NCBI GenBank assembly: GCA_021432635.1
Contig: MU270104.1
Span: forward strand, 1-64,000
Length of the DNA: 64,000 bases
Source: Thozetella sp. PMI_491
Lineage: Eukaryota > Ascomycota > Sordariomycetes > Chaetosphaeriales > Chaetosphaeriaceae
Reading direction: 5' to 3'
Shown: positions 46,196 through 56,843 of the stretch, in pieces
How the letters are laid out: each line of letters opens with the position of its first letter
Numbering within the stretch: position 1 is the stretch's first letter
The notes under the pieces: model-generated
Database searches by the model: none
The model's input: only the letters and a program-made list of their open reading frames with translations
Told to the model about the DNA's origin: nothing
Position numbers and translations under genes: made by a program

Positions 46196-48708
46196 CTAGC
46201 CAGCAGTCGACATTCTCCCCGTCCACCGCCTTACTGGCCCTTCCACCCTGGGCTGCTTGCAAAAGCCCCGCGCTGTAGACACAACCTCGGGATCCGTGCT
46301 GTGAATTATGGCCTTGAGATCGTCGGGGCGCTCGATGAATGAGACGAACATGCCGGCTGGGAGGAATCGCTAGTCAGCCTCTGCCTACTTCTCTGGGGGG
46401 GGGGGGGATAGCGAAGGAAAGGTTCACAGAACTTACCTTCCATGTGCCATGCCACATGGCAGTGCAATGCCCATATCCCGGGGTTGTCGGCAAGGAAACG
46501 GATCACGATGTGCGAATACGCCGGCACCGTCACTGTGTCCCTCCTCATGGGATTCTCGAGGTTCCACGTCGTCTTGTTGTCTCCGTACAACCCGTCGCCC
46601 CAGCCCACAACCTGGAATGAATGACCTGCTCGTATCATTAGCACGTCTGATCTAGTCCTACTATCGCACCCCATGCGCTCAAGAGGTTGTCTATTTACCG
46701 CTGTTCTCAGAGGTTAGCACGATTGTCCAAGCCGAGGCACGTGGGAAGGCACTTACTGTAAATGCCAGGGATGCTCCATGTTGTCCAGGCTGTTGATCAC
46801 CACCTGCACACCCTGGTTTGCCTCGGGGATGAGCAGAACTTGCTGGTCGATTTTGTACTTCCAGTTACTATAGCTGCCGGCGTGGCCAGGAGTAAACTCC
46901 TGGTCCATGGCCTGCCACAGTTGGGTCGTTTGGTCTAGAGGAACCCAGGAGGTCTATTGCCTCGTGTCAGCAACTCATCCGCCATGCGTCCCACTCCTAA
47001 GAACTAGCAGATAATAGGCTGGTTGAGGGGGTTCTCACCCTATTCACGAATATACGGTTGATCTCGCCTGCCTGCTCAAACTCGAACTGAATAGAGTGCT
47101 GGTTGGCCGCAACCACATCCAACGCCCTCTCTTTCCGCACGGGCTTGGGCATATCGAAGGGCATGTCCAGGCAGCCCTCCCAGACGTCCCCGCGCAACAA
47201 GTTGTTGTACACCCCGTACGGGTTGGTCACGTTACCCTCGATGCCGATTGGCTCTGCATTGATGTCGATGTCCGGGTACGAGAGCACGCCTCGGACCTGG
47301 TATCCGCCGCTTTCGAGCGCCGGATTGGTGTAGGTAGTATACGGCAGAAAGCAGGTCTGTGGGAGCGTCGCACGCATGTAGTAGTTACCCGGCGCCTGAT
47401 CCGTGTGCACAATGACTGAGTAGCGCTGGCCAACGTTGACATACACGCCGCGCGACGAGATGGGCTCAACCTCAACGCCGTCTATTTCCACGATGGAAAG
47501 AGTGTGGTTATCGATGCTAAACCAAAGGGACATGAAAGAGGAGTGGTTTATCAGACGTAGGCGGGTGCTCTTTTGTCCGAGGACCTTGGTCCGGTAGAGC
47601 TGACCTCCGGCACAGATGGCGCTGTTGGACTCAACCCAAGTCTTAGAGTCGTCATCGTGGCTGCAGTTATATTCATTCTGCCCATTCATGAGCAAATTGT
47701 CGGCTAGAGGCTCGACCCCTGGCGAATCCGGAGCCCACTGAGAGCCCGGCCGGAGGTAACTTTCGACAAGCTATCGCGTCCTCAAGTCAACATCCCGTCT
47801 TCAGGGGGAGCAGGAGGGTCTGGCAGCTTACCGCTCCAGCATAGCCATGGTAATAGTCTCCAATGAACACAATTTTCTCGTCGTCTGCCTTCGCAATCTT
47901 CTCGTCTGGATCATGGATAACCTATTGCAGTCAATAGCCTGACCCACGACGCCCTCAGTCCAACTCGCAGAGGACTATACTCACAACTGGACCGTAGAGG
48001 CCGTCTGTGTATTGCACGGTTGTGTGTGAATGGTACCAATAGGTCCCGCGTTGGCCGGTAACTGTGAACTCATACGTGAAGCTCGACCCAGGTGGGATGG
48101 CACATTGGGTGACGCCTGTCACTCCGTCCATGATGGTCGTGTTCTTTTGGTCAATGCCGTGCCAGTGGATCGAGGTGCTCGTGTTGGACATCTGGTTATT
48201 GACTTGAACCTGAACCCGTCCCTTCGTTAGCTGGTGCTCAGTTGTGCAGCCCCTAAGTCCAATGTCGTATCTTGCATACCCTAATGGTGTCCCCGATGTT
48301 CGCCTCTATCAACGGGCCGGGTGACTGGTTGTTGACTAGGATCATCGCCTTTCGCAATCCATCGGGAGCCGCATACCCCTGTGTGATGTCGAATGTATAT
48401 TTTCGAACAGTCGGGCGGTCGGACACCTCAAACTTGGTATCGAGTTCGAGTTCGGCCGAATTAATGAGCGTCTTGAGCGGAACATCCTGCCAGTCGCGGT
48501 CGTCTTCTGGGATGTCCAGTATGCTTTCTGAAGCAGTTATGCGGCTCGATCGTAGTCCTAGCCCAAGGCCTAGGCCAAGGAGTGATAGGATGAAAAAGGC
48601 AACAGTGATGATATACATGCGCAGAGAGACCTTGGTCTCCTGCGCCCGTGGGATTAGCTCCTCGGCCTCCGCCGCGGCGGCCTCCCTGGCGCTCTCAGTG
48701 GCTACCAT
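46196..48708 (-). CDS. Multicopper oxidase with N-terminal membrane anchor (ferroxidase/laccase-like)
   Basis: Eight exons on the minus strand, 48280-48708, 47985-48209, 47832-47921, 47039-47770, 46757-46953, 46699-46700, 46437-46625 and 46196-46356, give 674 residues. Residues 31-52 ([20 protein letters not shown]) are a single membrane span after a cytosolic stretch, so the enzyme is probably a type II membrane protein facing outward. All four copper-ligand motifs are present: [26 protein letters not shown] and [11 protein letters not shown]. The stretch [15 protein letters not shown] resembles Fet3-type ferroxidases and related ascomycete oxidases. Fet3 itself is anchored at its C-terminus, so this is a different architecture. 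No iron permease gene is adjacent. Substrate could be iron, phenols or pigment precursors. The HLHGH motif is only obtained with a two-base exon (CG at 46699-46700) between two normal-looking introns. Intron 7 carries a run of 13 G on the + strand. Confidence 0.88.
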
Positions 48709-48988
48709 GGTGAGGAGATGGCGAGCTATGGCCACGACTAAGGGCGCGATTTCAAGGATTTGACGACGGCGATGGCAATGTCAAAATGCAAACACGAGGA
48801 ACACGGTGGGATCGTCAGGTCAGCATTCCAGTACCCCGGGCGCGATCCAGGAATGAGACTGTGGGACCAAAACCATCCCAGTTTGCTCAACCCCTTTGTT
48901 ATCACAATTCTGGAATCAATCTTTTCTGGTATCTCTGTTTCGCGGGAAAGAAGAGATGAATAATTTGAAAAAATATCAATGAGTTTCA

Positions 48989-50948
48989 TCATCTCCCAAA
49001 TCCGAACCAGCCTCTCTTCTGTGGCTTGCCTTCCGGTTCCGGCGCCGCTTTCTCCTTCGCGACAACCGGTTTTGTCTGCTTGGCTTGATTATCCGGGTAG
49101 TCGATATAGTTAAATGCTACATCTAGAAACATCGGCTTGACAGGGATCGGCTCCAGCTTTGGCGGGTACGCCACAATATTCTCAAGGTCTACCCCCGAGG
49201 ACGGGTACTCACTTAGTCTCTCAATCAGCGGCTTTGAAGCTTCTTTGCCATCGAGGAGACCCTTCGGCTTTCGCAAGTTCGATATCTCCACTAGAGCGTG
49301 CGACTGTTGTAGCTCGCCGCTGAGAAGGTCAAAGAGAGCCTTCGCATCCTCTTTGGTGACAGAGATATCCCGCGGGGAGGCGCCGGAGGGACCCCCTGAC
49401 GCCAAGACTGGACCGGCCTGCTGGACCTGCTCATGAGCGTGCTTGGTAAGTGCCAACGCATTGGTAGTGTTTCCAGCGATGGCGTATGACCTGGCAATCG
49501 CCAGTGACCTATACAAGGTTAGAGATTGGCGTTTAGAGAGACGATGGAGTCAGACACCATACTTAAGAGCTGCAAAGTACTTGGAGGTAGCCTCGAGGCG
49601 AGCCGACAGCTCCTGGTCGTTCGCGACACCTGGAAGCTCAACGATGGATTCGATGCTCTGCAGGTTGCCGTCGTAGAGCACCACCTTCTCCTTTAACCTC
49701 GCAATCTGTCGGCCCGGCGCGTTGTCCTTGCTATGCTCAGGGGCGCCTTCCTTCGCCTTCTTTCTCCTCGAGTTAGCCCCGATTCCCACGATAGCACCAT
49801 CTCCCTCGCCCGCAAGCATCCGATTGCGGCCGATTCTCCAGCTGATCATCTCGAAGTTAACGGCTGTGCGAGTGATTTGTAGACTCTGCATCCTTGGGTC
49901 GCTCTGCGAAACTCCCTCCGACTTCAGCTCTTCCATTGCTTGCTTGGTAGCATCCACGGCATCCTGGGTTGCAATCAAAATGTCGTCATAAGCTGCAGCC
50001 TGGTCCTTGGGATGCAGAGTGGCGGAAGCCGAGAGTTTCTCTCTTAGTGCGATCTTAGCTGTCTGCACGGAGCCCCACGCCAAAGCGATGGCGGCGTCCT
50101 CAATCTTGACTTCTCTTGATCGCCACGCCAGGGTCGTAGGCGCGCCGTCCTGCCCCTTCTTGGCATCGTGGTCACCATGCTCCAGGACGTTCGGATCCAG
50201 CTGGTTTAGGCGGTCAACCAAGTCCTGGTCATCATGAGGGAAGACTTTCCGGGCAATGGTCGGGATGGGTTCAGTCCGCGGGATCTTGACCTGGTATGCC
50301 GCATATCGGATCGACGGGTCGATCGTCTCGGACAAAAGATCTTTGAAGATGGCCTCTTTGCCCGAAGCTGACAGAGCACTGTAGATGATCCGGGCTACTG
50401 AGTAGTTCTTCAGAGATACATTCCAGTTCTGCCTCTCGAAGAAGCTCGAGCCCTTAAGCAAGGCGGCATAAGCCCGGGCCTCGAGGATATCGATAGAGCT
50501 GGCGCCGCTCCCACTCTGCACCAAGACATCTGCCAGGCTCTCTGCGGACTGAGAAGCCTTCTGCAGACGGGAAACAATGTGCGATCGCGTCTTGCTAGTG
50601 ATACCCTTGTTGTCTGCCGAATGCGCAGCTTTCATGGACAAAGCATGCGCCCATGCTCGCTCGGCTGTCAGGAGCTGGAGATGGAGATATCTAGACAGCA
50701 TGTGTGATTAGCCCCGTCGTTCGCCGAGAGTAACAAGCTGAGACATTCGGAGCGTACTCGTGGTTGCTAGCAATCTGCTCAGCCGTGACCTCCGCCTTGG
50801 GGTGAAATTTGCCTCGACTCTTGGTTGCAATGTTCAACTTTTTGCGCGAGTTGAGGAGCTTCTTGGTCAACTGCGATCGGTATGTGGCATAATCGCCGTA
50901 AAGCAACGCCTTCTCCCTCAAGGAGACAATAAACTGGGTGATATCCAT
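48989..50948 (-). CDS. SRP68: Signal recognition particle subunit SRP68
   Basis: Three exons on the minus strand, 50758-50948, 49563-50690 and 48989-49508, give 612 residues, close to other fungal SRP68 proteins. With SRP72 and SRP RNA it forms the part of the particle that delays elongation and guides ribosomes to the ER. The N-terminal helical RNA-binding region has MDITQFIVSLREKALLYGDY, YRSQLTKKLLNSRKKLNIAT and HLQLLTAERAWAHAL. The middle is TPR-like helical, and the C-terminus that contacts SRP72 ends in FLDVAFNYIDYP, a Lys/Pro-rich linker and GWFGFGR, the typical fungal end. The ATG at 50948 is in frame with upstream RIRPSD-like residues that also look familial, so a further short 5' exon is possible but I could not place it. 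The gene is divergent from the PPR gene. Confidence 0.93.
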
Positions 50949-51610
50949 ATCGGACGGTCTAATGCGCCGTCGTGGACGAAGGCTTTGGCCGCAAGGCGCA
51001 GGTGTCGACAAGCTTCACAGGGCGTTGGCAGGCACGATGGACTCGGCGAGGGGCAGCTTTTTGGATGCCCCTCAATACCCTGGCAAGCTGAGTTTCGTGG
51101 GCTGCCGGGCGGGCTACCTGTACTCGCAGCTGGCGTCAGGTGTAGAGCAAAGCGATACGATAAGGCGACAGGGCGATAAGCAAGGGTAGTTTTGCCAAGC
51201 CCAGCAGTGGACCCAGAGCTTTGGTAGAGGGAACATCGTATCATAGCCCAAAATTTTGCTAGATTAGCTGCTAGCTGCATCGTTCGCCGTGATTCTCGGT
51301 GGTCCTCCCAGAGTGCGCCTTCGCTTGTTCTGCTCCATTTCATGAGTAGACGTCTCATTTTTCAGGAGGTCTACTAGGCGTGCAGAGAAACCTCTCAATA
51401 CCTGTTTGCGCCGCGAACACGCACGTCTTGTAGTCCGAGGATTCCAGCAACACCTAAACATGTGCCCTGTGAGCTCGCATCTACTTCCCACTACTTCTTG
51501 CGCATTACTGATGCAGCTCTAAGCAGTTCCAGCTATGAGATCCCGCCCTCCCTTCCACCTCGATAATTCCCTCCGAGTTGAATCGAAGCCGTCTCGCTCT
51601 CCCCTTCCCA
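50949..51610. other. Divergent promoter region SRP68 / PPR gene
   Basis: Some 660 bases between the two start codons. It could hide a 5' exon of SRP68. No clear motif is seen. Confidence 0.5.
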
Positions 51611-54600
51611 ATGCTAGAGAGAACGGCCGCAAGCCTGGAACCATGCAGCCTGCAACGCGTTCTCCCTTCAGCTAAGAGGCCATTGAAGAATCGCCGGCAG
51701 CTTCGCAGCGGCTTTTGGCGGCATGGGGCTGTCAATATCGAGCTATTCGACGCCTGCCAAACCCTCTTACGAGCGCCGCTTCTCGACTTGCCTCCCGTCT
51801 CTACTTCTCCCCCGTCCGCCCCTGCGCGGACCAAGTCAGAGGTTACGTTGAGCTCAATGAACGCTTCGGCATTCTTGCTCGACTTCCTCTATCCTCAAGG
51901 TGCGGCAAACATACTTCGACGACTCTCGCCGGGCGGCCTAGAGCGGCGCGAGCAATCAGTGAAGCGGTATGGCAGCCTCAACCCACGCGTACACGCCACC
52001 CCGATCTCGTCAGCGGCGAGCTTGGATCGACTCCCGTCCGTGGGTGACACTGGCGACGGGGCAATGGCCTCAGAGAAACGGCACGCGGCTAGGTCCCAGA
52101 AGGTAGATGATACTGAATTCTACGCGGCATTCGAAGAGCCATTGCGCTGGGCGGTGGATTCTGTCCCTGAGACGTTGCATCGGCTTCTCAGGGAGAAAGA
52201 CCCAGTCGACAAATACAGTCGTATATGGTCGCTATATATTGAGCTCGAGGAAGACCTTGAGCCCAGGTTCCGAACCAGAGTCATGCTGGAACTTTCCCAA
52301 TCACCCAACCCCAGCGAAGCATGGAAGGTAGCGGGACTCTTCTCGCGCTATCGACCTGAAGAGTGGACCGAGGAGATCGTCAAAGCAGCCATCTCTGCCG
52401 ACCTCGCAACGGAAAACGTTGACCAAGCCGTTTCGACGTTTCGGAAGGCTCTAGAAGTGAGCGGCCTCGTCCAGGGATTTGACGCTCTCCTTGCGCACTT
52501 CTTGAGAACATCCAACTGGGACCTTGTTATCCAGTCCTGGCAGGCCGTATCTACCCATGTAGACTACTTCCCAAAGGGGCAAGACGATGAGCCTGCCCTC
52601 AATGAGCTCGCCAACACAGCCTCGGCTGAAGCTGCCCTTGTCGCGACGAACCTTGACAGTCCGAGGCCTTCGCGTCACAACGGTGCAACCGGTGTTGCAG
52701 ACCGCGGCATTTTGGAAGACTCAGTACAAGTCAATAACCGAGCAGCACCAGGTCTTGATGAATCGACCAGGGTTCCAGCGGTGGTCGCCACGCAAGATGC
52801 TCCACCAGACCGGAGCGGTCCGTCCTGGGCTATTACCTTTGAGAGGACTGCCAAGCTCTATGGCCTCGCCGGCAAGTTACTTGAGCTATACGCCTTTTTC
52901 GAAAGCGGAGACGATGCCGATAGAGCCAAGAGAACATGCAAGGCCATTGATAGGCTTGTGTCGTTGATGAGGCGGAACTCGTTGCCCTTCTTCCAACCTC
53001 AGGACGCCACTTTCCTGGTTGAGCGCATCGGTGACCCCTTGAAAGGATACCCTCGACTTGTCTTTGCCTTCCTTAGCCGCCGAGAAGAGAAGGAGGCAGT
53101 AGAAATTTACCGAAAGTATCGTCAGCTTCCAAACTCGACAGTTGTTATGCGCATGCTGCCTCTGATGCTCGACATATTTTATCCTGATGACCTCACCGGT
53201 GTGGAACAAGTTCGGCATGACTGGAAACAAATCGGAGACGAGGGCATGGACAGAAAGGCCTACACTAAGTTCTTGACATTCTACGCTCGGCACGGGGATG
53301 TTCGCTCGCTGTACGAGTTTTGGGCCGAGCACCACGGCGGTTTCGAGAATCGTCAGACGAAGGACATAATATCAAGCACAGAGATGGCGGTCGAACGGAT
53401 TCTCGCAGAAGACCCGGAGATATTCGCCAGTTTCTTGCGTGTTCATGCCGCGCATGGAGACGTCGACGAAGTCCAGAAACTGCTCGACCGAGCGCTAAAG
53501 AAATCCGGAAGGGGGCCTACAATAGCGGAGCGTAATATTTTATTGCAGGCCCATGCACGAGTTCGGGACTATGACGGCGCCCTGCGTGTGTTCACTGAGA
53601 TCTGCGACAACGGCGAGCCAAACACGCACACATTTGTTTTGCTCATGCAGCTGGCTAGCTCGCTGGGCGACCTGGAGTTCTGCCTCGACATGTCCCGGCT
53701 TGCGGATGACTACAATCTTCAGCCCACAGCCGACATGGTGGATACACTGATTGAGGCATACTGTCAAAATGAGCGGTATATCGAGGCTGAGCGGCTGTGC
53801 ATCCGGTCAACAGAACAAGGTCGATTCGACAAGAAAGTCACGATGCTGTGGAACACCCTTCTCAGGCATCACGGCTTTCGCCGTGATTTGACAACGGTCA
53901 CCCGCCTCCTCAACACGATGTCGAGCTACAAGCTCCCCTACAACAACGAGACGTACGACCAGCTCTTGAATGCCTTGGTGTACTGCAAACAGGCGCATCA
54001 CGCGATGCACCTGTTACGAATGGCCGAGACTGAGGGCATTTTCGAGCCGACATTGCACCAATACATCCTCCTAATGACGGCCTTCATGCGCACTGGGGAG
54101 CCACACATGGTCATCCGCGTCCACGAAACGATGATGCAGAACAAACATTTTCCAGAGTCTGCCCAGCGCATGACCAAGGTCATTGAAGCTTGTGGGAAGT
54201 GGTTTAAGATGCCGCGTAACCAACTTGCCGGCAAAAGTAGCCAGTGGTTCATCAACCGAGCGCTTGACACATTCAAAAAGTCCCTCGGGCGTGAGGATCG
54301 AACGGCGATTGACGACTCTCGCTCCGTGAGCCAGCAGTACTCGAAAATGGTCTCCGTCTTGGTCGAAGCCCGAGACTTTGGGTCCGCGCAAGAGGTCGTC
54401 GAATTGTACAGGTCCCAGTTCACAAAGAGGGCCAAGGACGAAGAATTACCCATTCACTTGCTCAGCAGCATGATGCTCGCCGATTATTACGAGAGGAAAT
54501 TCTCACGGGCGAAGAGCACGTGGGAGCTCATTGTCAAGCAGCTCACCGACCGCGGCCGTCCCGCCCGCAGTCGAATTGATGTCCGGCTCGAGGAACCCGC

Positions 54601-55558
54601 TAATCATCAGCCGGCTCTTGCGCGATCCCCAGGAGTAGCCGCATTACAACACCCAGTTGTGCAAGGGGGAACGGGCGCTGTACCGTCTGCCAACGCTGAG
54701 CTACTCCGCCCAGTTTCTGGTGCAGCTTCTAATAAAGCAATTTCCGGCCAGCAGCAAGAAACAGACCTTTCTGAAGACTGCCCGCGGGAACTCTCCTCCA
54801 CGACTCGTCCCTTGGGCTCCCACCAAACGGTAGGACTTCTCCCGAGGCTTCGGTACTCGATAAACGAGCCGCTCAGGACAATGCAGCGAATATTGGTTGT
54901 GGAGAAGAACCCCTATGGTCTCGAGTCCCTGGTCAAACGTGTGCAAGACGCAGGGTTTTTGATCGATAGCGCCAACTGGAACTACTATGTTCAAGCACAG
55001 GCCCGCCTGAAGCAGTGGAAGGAAGCCTTCAAGACGTGCGAAGTCAAGCTGATGCCACGCTGGGGCGGGTGGTATAGTGTCCGGCAGAAGCGGGGCAACA
55101 AACATCAGCTTCCACTCGAAGCCCGACGTCTTGGCTCTAGCCCTCGTCACCTCCGCCCCATCGCCCATACCCTCTTTGTGCTAGCAAAGGAGTATCTCGA
55201 CCTCGAGAAAATGACGCCTTGGTCTCGGCACGCTGCCGAGGTGTTCGAGATGCTCAAGAATGAATGCCCCAAGGTGGTGGAGGCAGTGACAAGTCTGATT
55301 CGTGATCCAGAGTCGCAGCTGGAGAACGATATCTTCGCCGGCCTATGGGAACCCGAGATACAGGACCTGGCGGGTGACATCAAGGCCCGCAGACAATTCA
55401 GCGATGATGACATGGCACGGGAAGCAGCCACGCAACGGGACACGCGAAACCCCGTTTCGACCACCGAAGGAGAGGAGCGAGGGATACGGCCGGCAGCGAA
55501 GGCGAACCAAGCAAGGGAGAGGTCTAATTCCCAGACCAAGACTTCCATAGTCGAGTGA
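51611..55558 (+). CDS. Large pentatricopeptide-repeat protein, mitochondrial
   Basis: A single exon of 1315 codons from the ATG at 51611 (MLERTAASLEPCSLQRVLPS). The first 60 residues are Arg/Ser-rich with few acids (KRPLKNRRQLRSGFWRHGA), a likely mitochondrial presequence. The body is helical, with 35-residue PPR-type repeats clearest between about 520 and 900: MDRKAYTKFLTFYARHGDVR, IAERNILLQAHARVRDYDGA, NTHTFVLLMQLASSLGDLEF, YNNETYDQLLNALVYCKQAH and LHQYILLMTAFMRTGEPHMV. A further set follows after a polar linker. Such proteins bind organellar RNA for translation, stability or splicing. The length and start resemble large Sordariomycete PPR proteins of the cya-5 kind (translation of cox1), but this is not established here. 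The absence of introns over 3.9 kb is normal for the class. A shared divergent promoter with SRP68 is possible. Confidence 0.92.
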   Translation: MLERTAASLEPCSLQRVLPSAKRPLKNRRQLRSGFWRHGAVNIELFDACQTLLRAPLLDLPPVSTSPPSAPARTKSEVTLSSMNASAFLLDFLYPQGAANILRRLSPGGLERREQSVKRYGSLNPRVHATPISSAASLDRLPSVGDTGDGAMASEKRHAARSQKVDDTEFYAAFEEPLRWAVDSVPETLHRLLREKDPVDKYSRIWSLYIELEEDLEPRFRTRVMLELSQSPNPSEAWKVAGLFSRYRPEEWTEEIVKAAISADLATENVDQAVSTFRKALEVSGLVQGFDALLAHFLRTSNWDLVIQSWQAVSTHVDYFPKGQDDEPALNELANTASAEAALVATNLDSPRPSRHNGATGVADRGILEDSVQVNNRAAPGLDESTRVPAVVATQDAPPDRSGPSWAITFERTAKLYGLAGKLLELYAFFESGDDADRAKRTCKAIDRLVSLMRRNSLPFFQPQDATFLVERIGDPLKGYPRLVFAFLSRREEKEAVEIYRKYRQLPNSTVVMRMLPLMLDIFYPDDLTGVEQVRHDWKQIGDEGMDRKAYTKFLTFYARHGDVRSLYEFWAEHHGGFENRQTKDIISSTEMAVERILAEDPEIFASFLRVHAAHGDVDEVQKLLDRALKKSGRGPTIAERNILLQAHARVRDYDGALRVFTEICDNGEPNTHTFVLLMQLASSLGDLEFCLDMSRLADDYNLQPTADMVDTLIEAYCQNERYIEAERLCIRSTEQGRFDKKVTMLWNTLLRHHGFRRDLTTVTRLLNTMSSYKLPYNNETYDQLLNALVYCKQAHHAMHLLRMAETEGIFEPTLHQYILLMTAFMRTGEPHMVIRVHETMMQNKHFPESAQRMTKVIEACGKWFKMPRNQLAGKSSQWFINRALDTFKKSLGREDRTAIDDSRSVSQQYSKMVSVLVEARDFGSAQEVVELYRSQFTKRAKDEELPIHLLSSMMLADYYERKFSRAKSTWELIVKQLTDRGRPARSRIDVRLEEPANHQPALARSPGVAALQHPVVQGGTGAVPSANAELLRPVSGAASNKAISGQQQETDLSEDCPRELSSTTRPLGSHQTVGLLPRLRYSINEPLRTMQRILVVEKNPYGLESLVKRVQDAGFLIDSANWNYYVQAQARLKQWKEAFKTCEVKLMPRWGGWYSVRQKRGNKHQLPLEARRLGSSPRHLRPIAHTLFVLAKEYLDLEKMTPWSRHAAEVFEMLKNECPKVVEAVTSLIRDPESQLENDIFAGLWEPEIQDLAGDIKARRQFSDDDMAREAATQRDTRNPVSTTEGEERGIRPAAKANQARERSNSQTKTSIVE

Positions 55559-55893
55559 TATTGCATAGGGAATGGAGCATTTGTACATATACTGCCGTGG
55601 AAGCCGGAGTACAATACTGGGCGTTAGGTAGAGTTGTCCCTTACTGTAAGTGTAGTTGTGTAGATAGAACTGGCGAAAGCTGGCATCCCGATACCACAGG
55701 CATGAGTGAGTATATACAGTCAATCTAAAGTTGGAAAAACGATATGTACACAAGGTCCACCTCACTCCTGGACAAATTCTCACAACAGACCGGCCTTGTC
55801 TGCCCTCTTATATCCAAATGCAAGTCGTTGACCTCATCGTGCCCTGAATACGAGGCGCCGATAGTTCCTTTCAGATGCCTCGTTCCCTCCTCG
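55559..55893. other. Intergenic spacer between converging genes
   Basis: The 3' flanks of the PPR gene (+) and the cutinase gene (-). Nothing recognised. Confidence 0.6.
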
Positions 55894-56843
55894 CTATTTA
55901 CTTATGCCGCCCTGAGTGGTCATACTGCCCTTGGGGTTGTCCATCGTCGGCACATTCCCCATGCCCATCATCGTGGCATCCGAGCTCGAAAGACCAAGCC
56001 GGCTCTTCTGCATAACGAACATGGCCGCGGCCGGCGCGTTGCTGCTGTAGTTGAGGTGTGCCGGCAGCACCAGGTCGCCTCCCACGCAAATATTGTCGCC
56101 CGCGTGGCACGCCGTCATGACGCGGGCCGCATCGATGCCCTGGACCGCCGTGCCGTTGCGCGGATCCCCGAAGAGCACCACGCTGCTGATCTTCGCCGCC
56201 GTCCCGTTGGACATCTTTTCCGCCGCCAGGTGCACGACCTGAGCGCCTTGGGAGTAGCCCGATAGCACGACTGCCGTGTTCGGGCACCGCGTTACGGTCT
56301 CGTCGGTTAGGCGTGCCATGACGGCCGCGCCTTCCGGGGAGCCGCCGACCGCAAAGCCGGCGACGGAGGCCGGGTAGTCGACGCCCTGAATCGCGATGTT
56401 CTTGGTGCCGTTCATGTAGTTTTGGAGCGCGGTGAAGAATGGAGGGCCGGCAAGGAAGCCAACGTTGCCTGGCGGAGGTTAGAGACCAGCTCTTCGGGGA
56501 GACAGAAAGAGGGGGGTTGCTTACCAGGCTCCTTGGTCCCTCTCGCGAACAGCACGGCCATGTCGGGGCATGTGGTATTCGCAACCGCTGCCGTCGTGGT
56601 ACCGTTTATTGTGGTATTCAAGCCCATGAGATTCTGCAGCCCATTCTGGTTGATTTGACCGGATTGTAGCGTGGTGAGGAGCTCGGTGAGAACGGTGATG
56701 CCGGTATCGACGAGATCGCCGAGGCTCGGAAGGTTGAGGCCGGAGAGCAGGTCCTTGAAGCCGCGGGTCTCGACCGGGCGAGCCCAAGATGCCCGCGCGG
56801 CGATCAAGACCGCCAGGTGGAGAGGCAATGACGAGGCTCGCAT
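55894..56843 (-). CDS. Secreted cutinase-family esterase (CE5)
   Basis: Two exons on the minus strand, 56525-56843 and 55894-56468, give 297 residues. The N-terminus (MRASSLPLHLAVLIAARASWA) is a signal peptide. Family similarity begins near residue 90 with TTCPDMAVLFARGTKEPGNV. The catalytic triad is visible: Ser179 in SGYSQGAQVVH, Asp231 in CHAGDNICVGGD and His244 in LPAHLNYS, with the disulfide cysteines around them (Cys227/Cys234). It should hydrolyse cutin, suberin or acetylated polysaccharide outside the cell. Between signal peptide and catalytic domain there are about 65 extra residues (LSGLNLPSLGDLVDTGITVL, then an Asn/Thr-rich part with NTT and NGT glycosylation sites), longer than classical 210- to 230-residue cutinases. 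The C-terminus is also extended and polar. The intron splits the Gly codon after the GTKEP segment. Confidence 0.92.
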
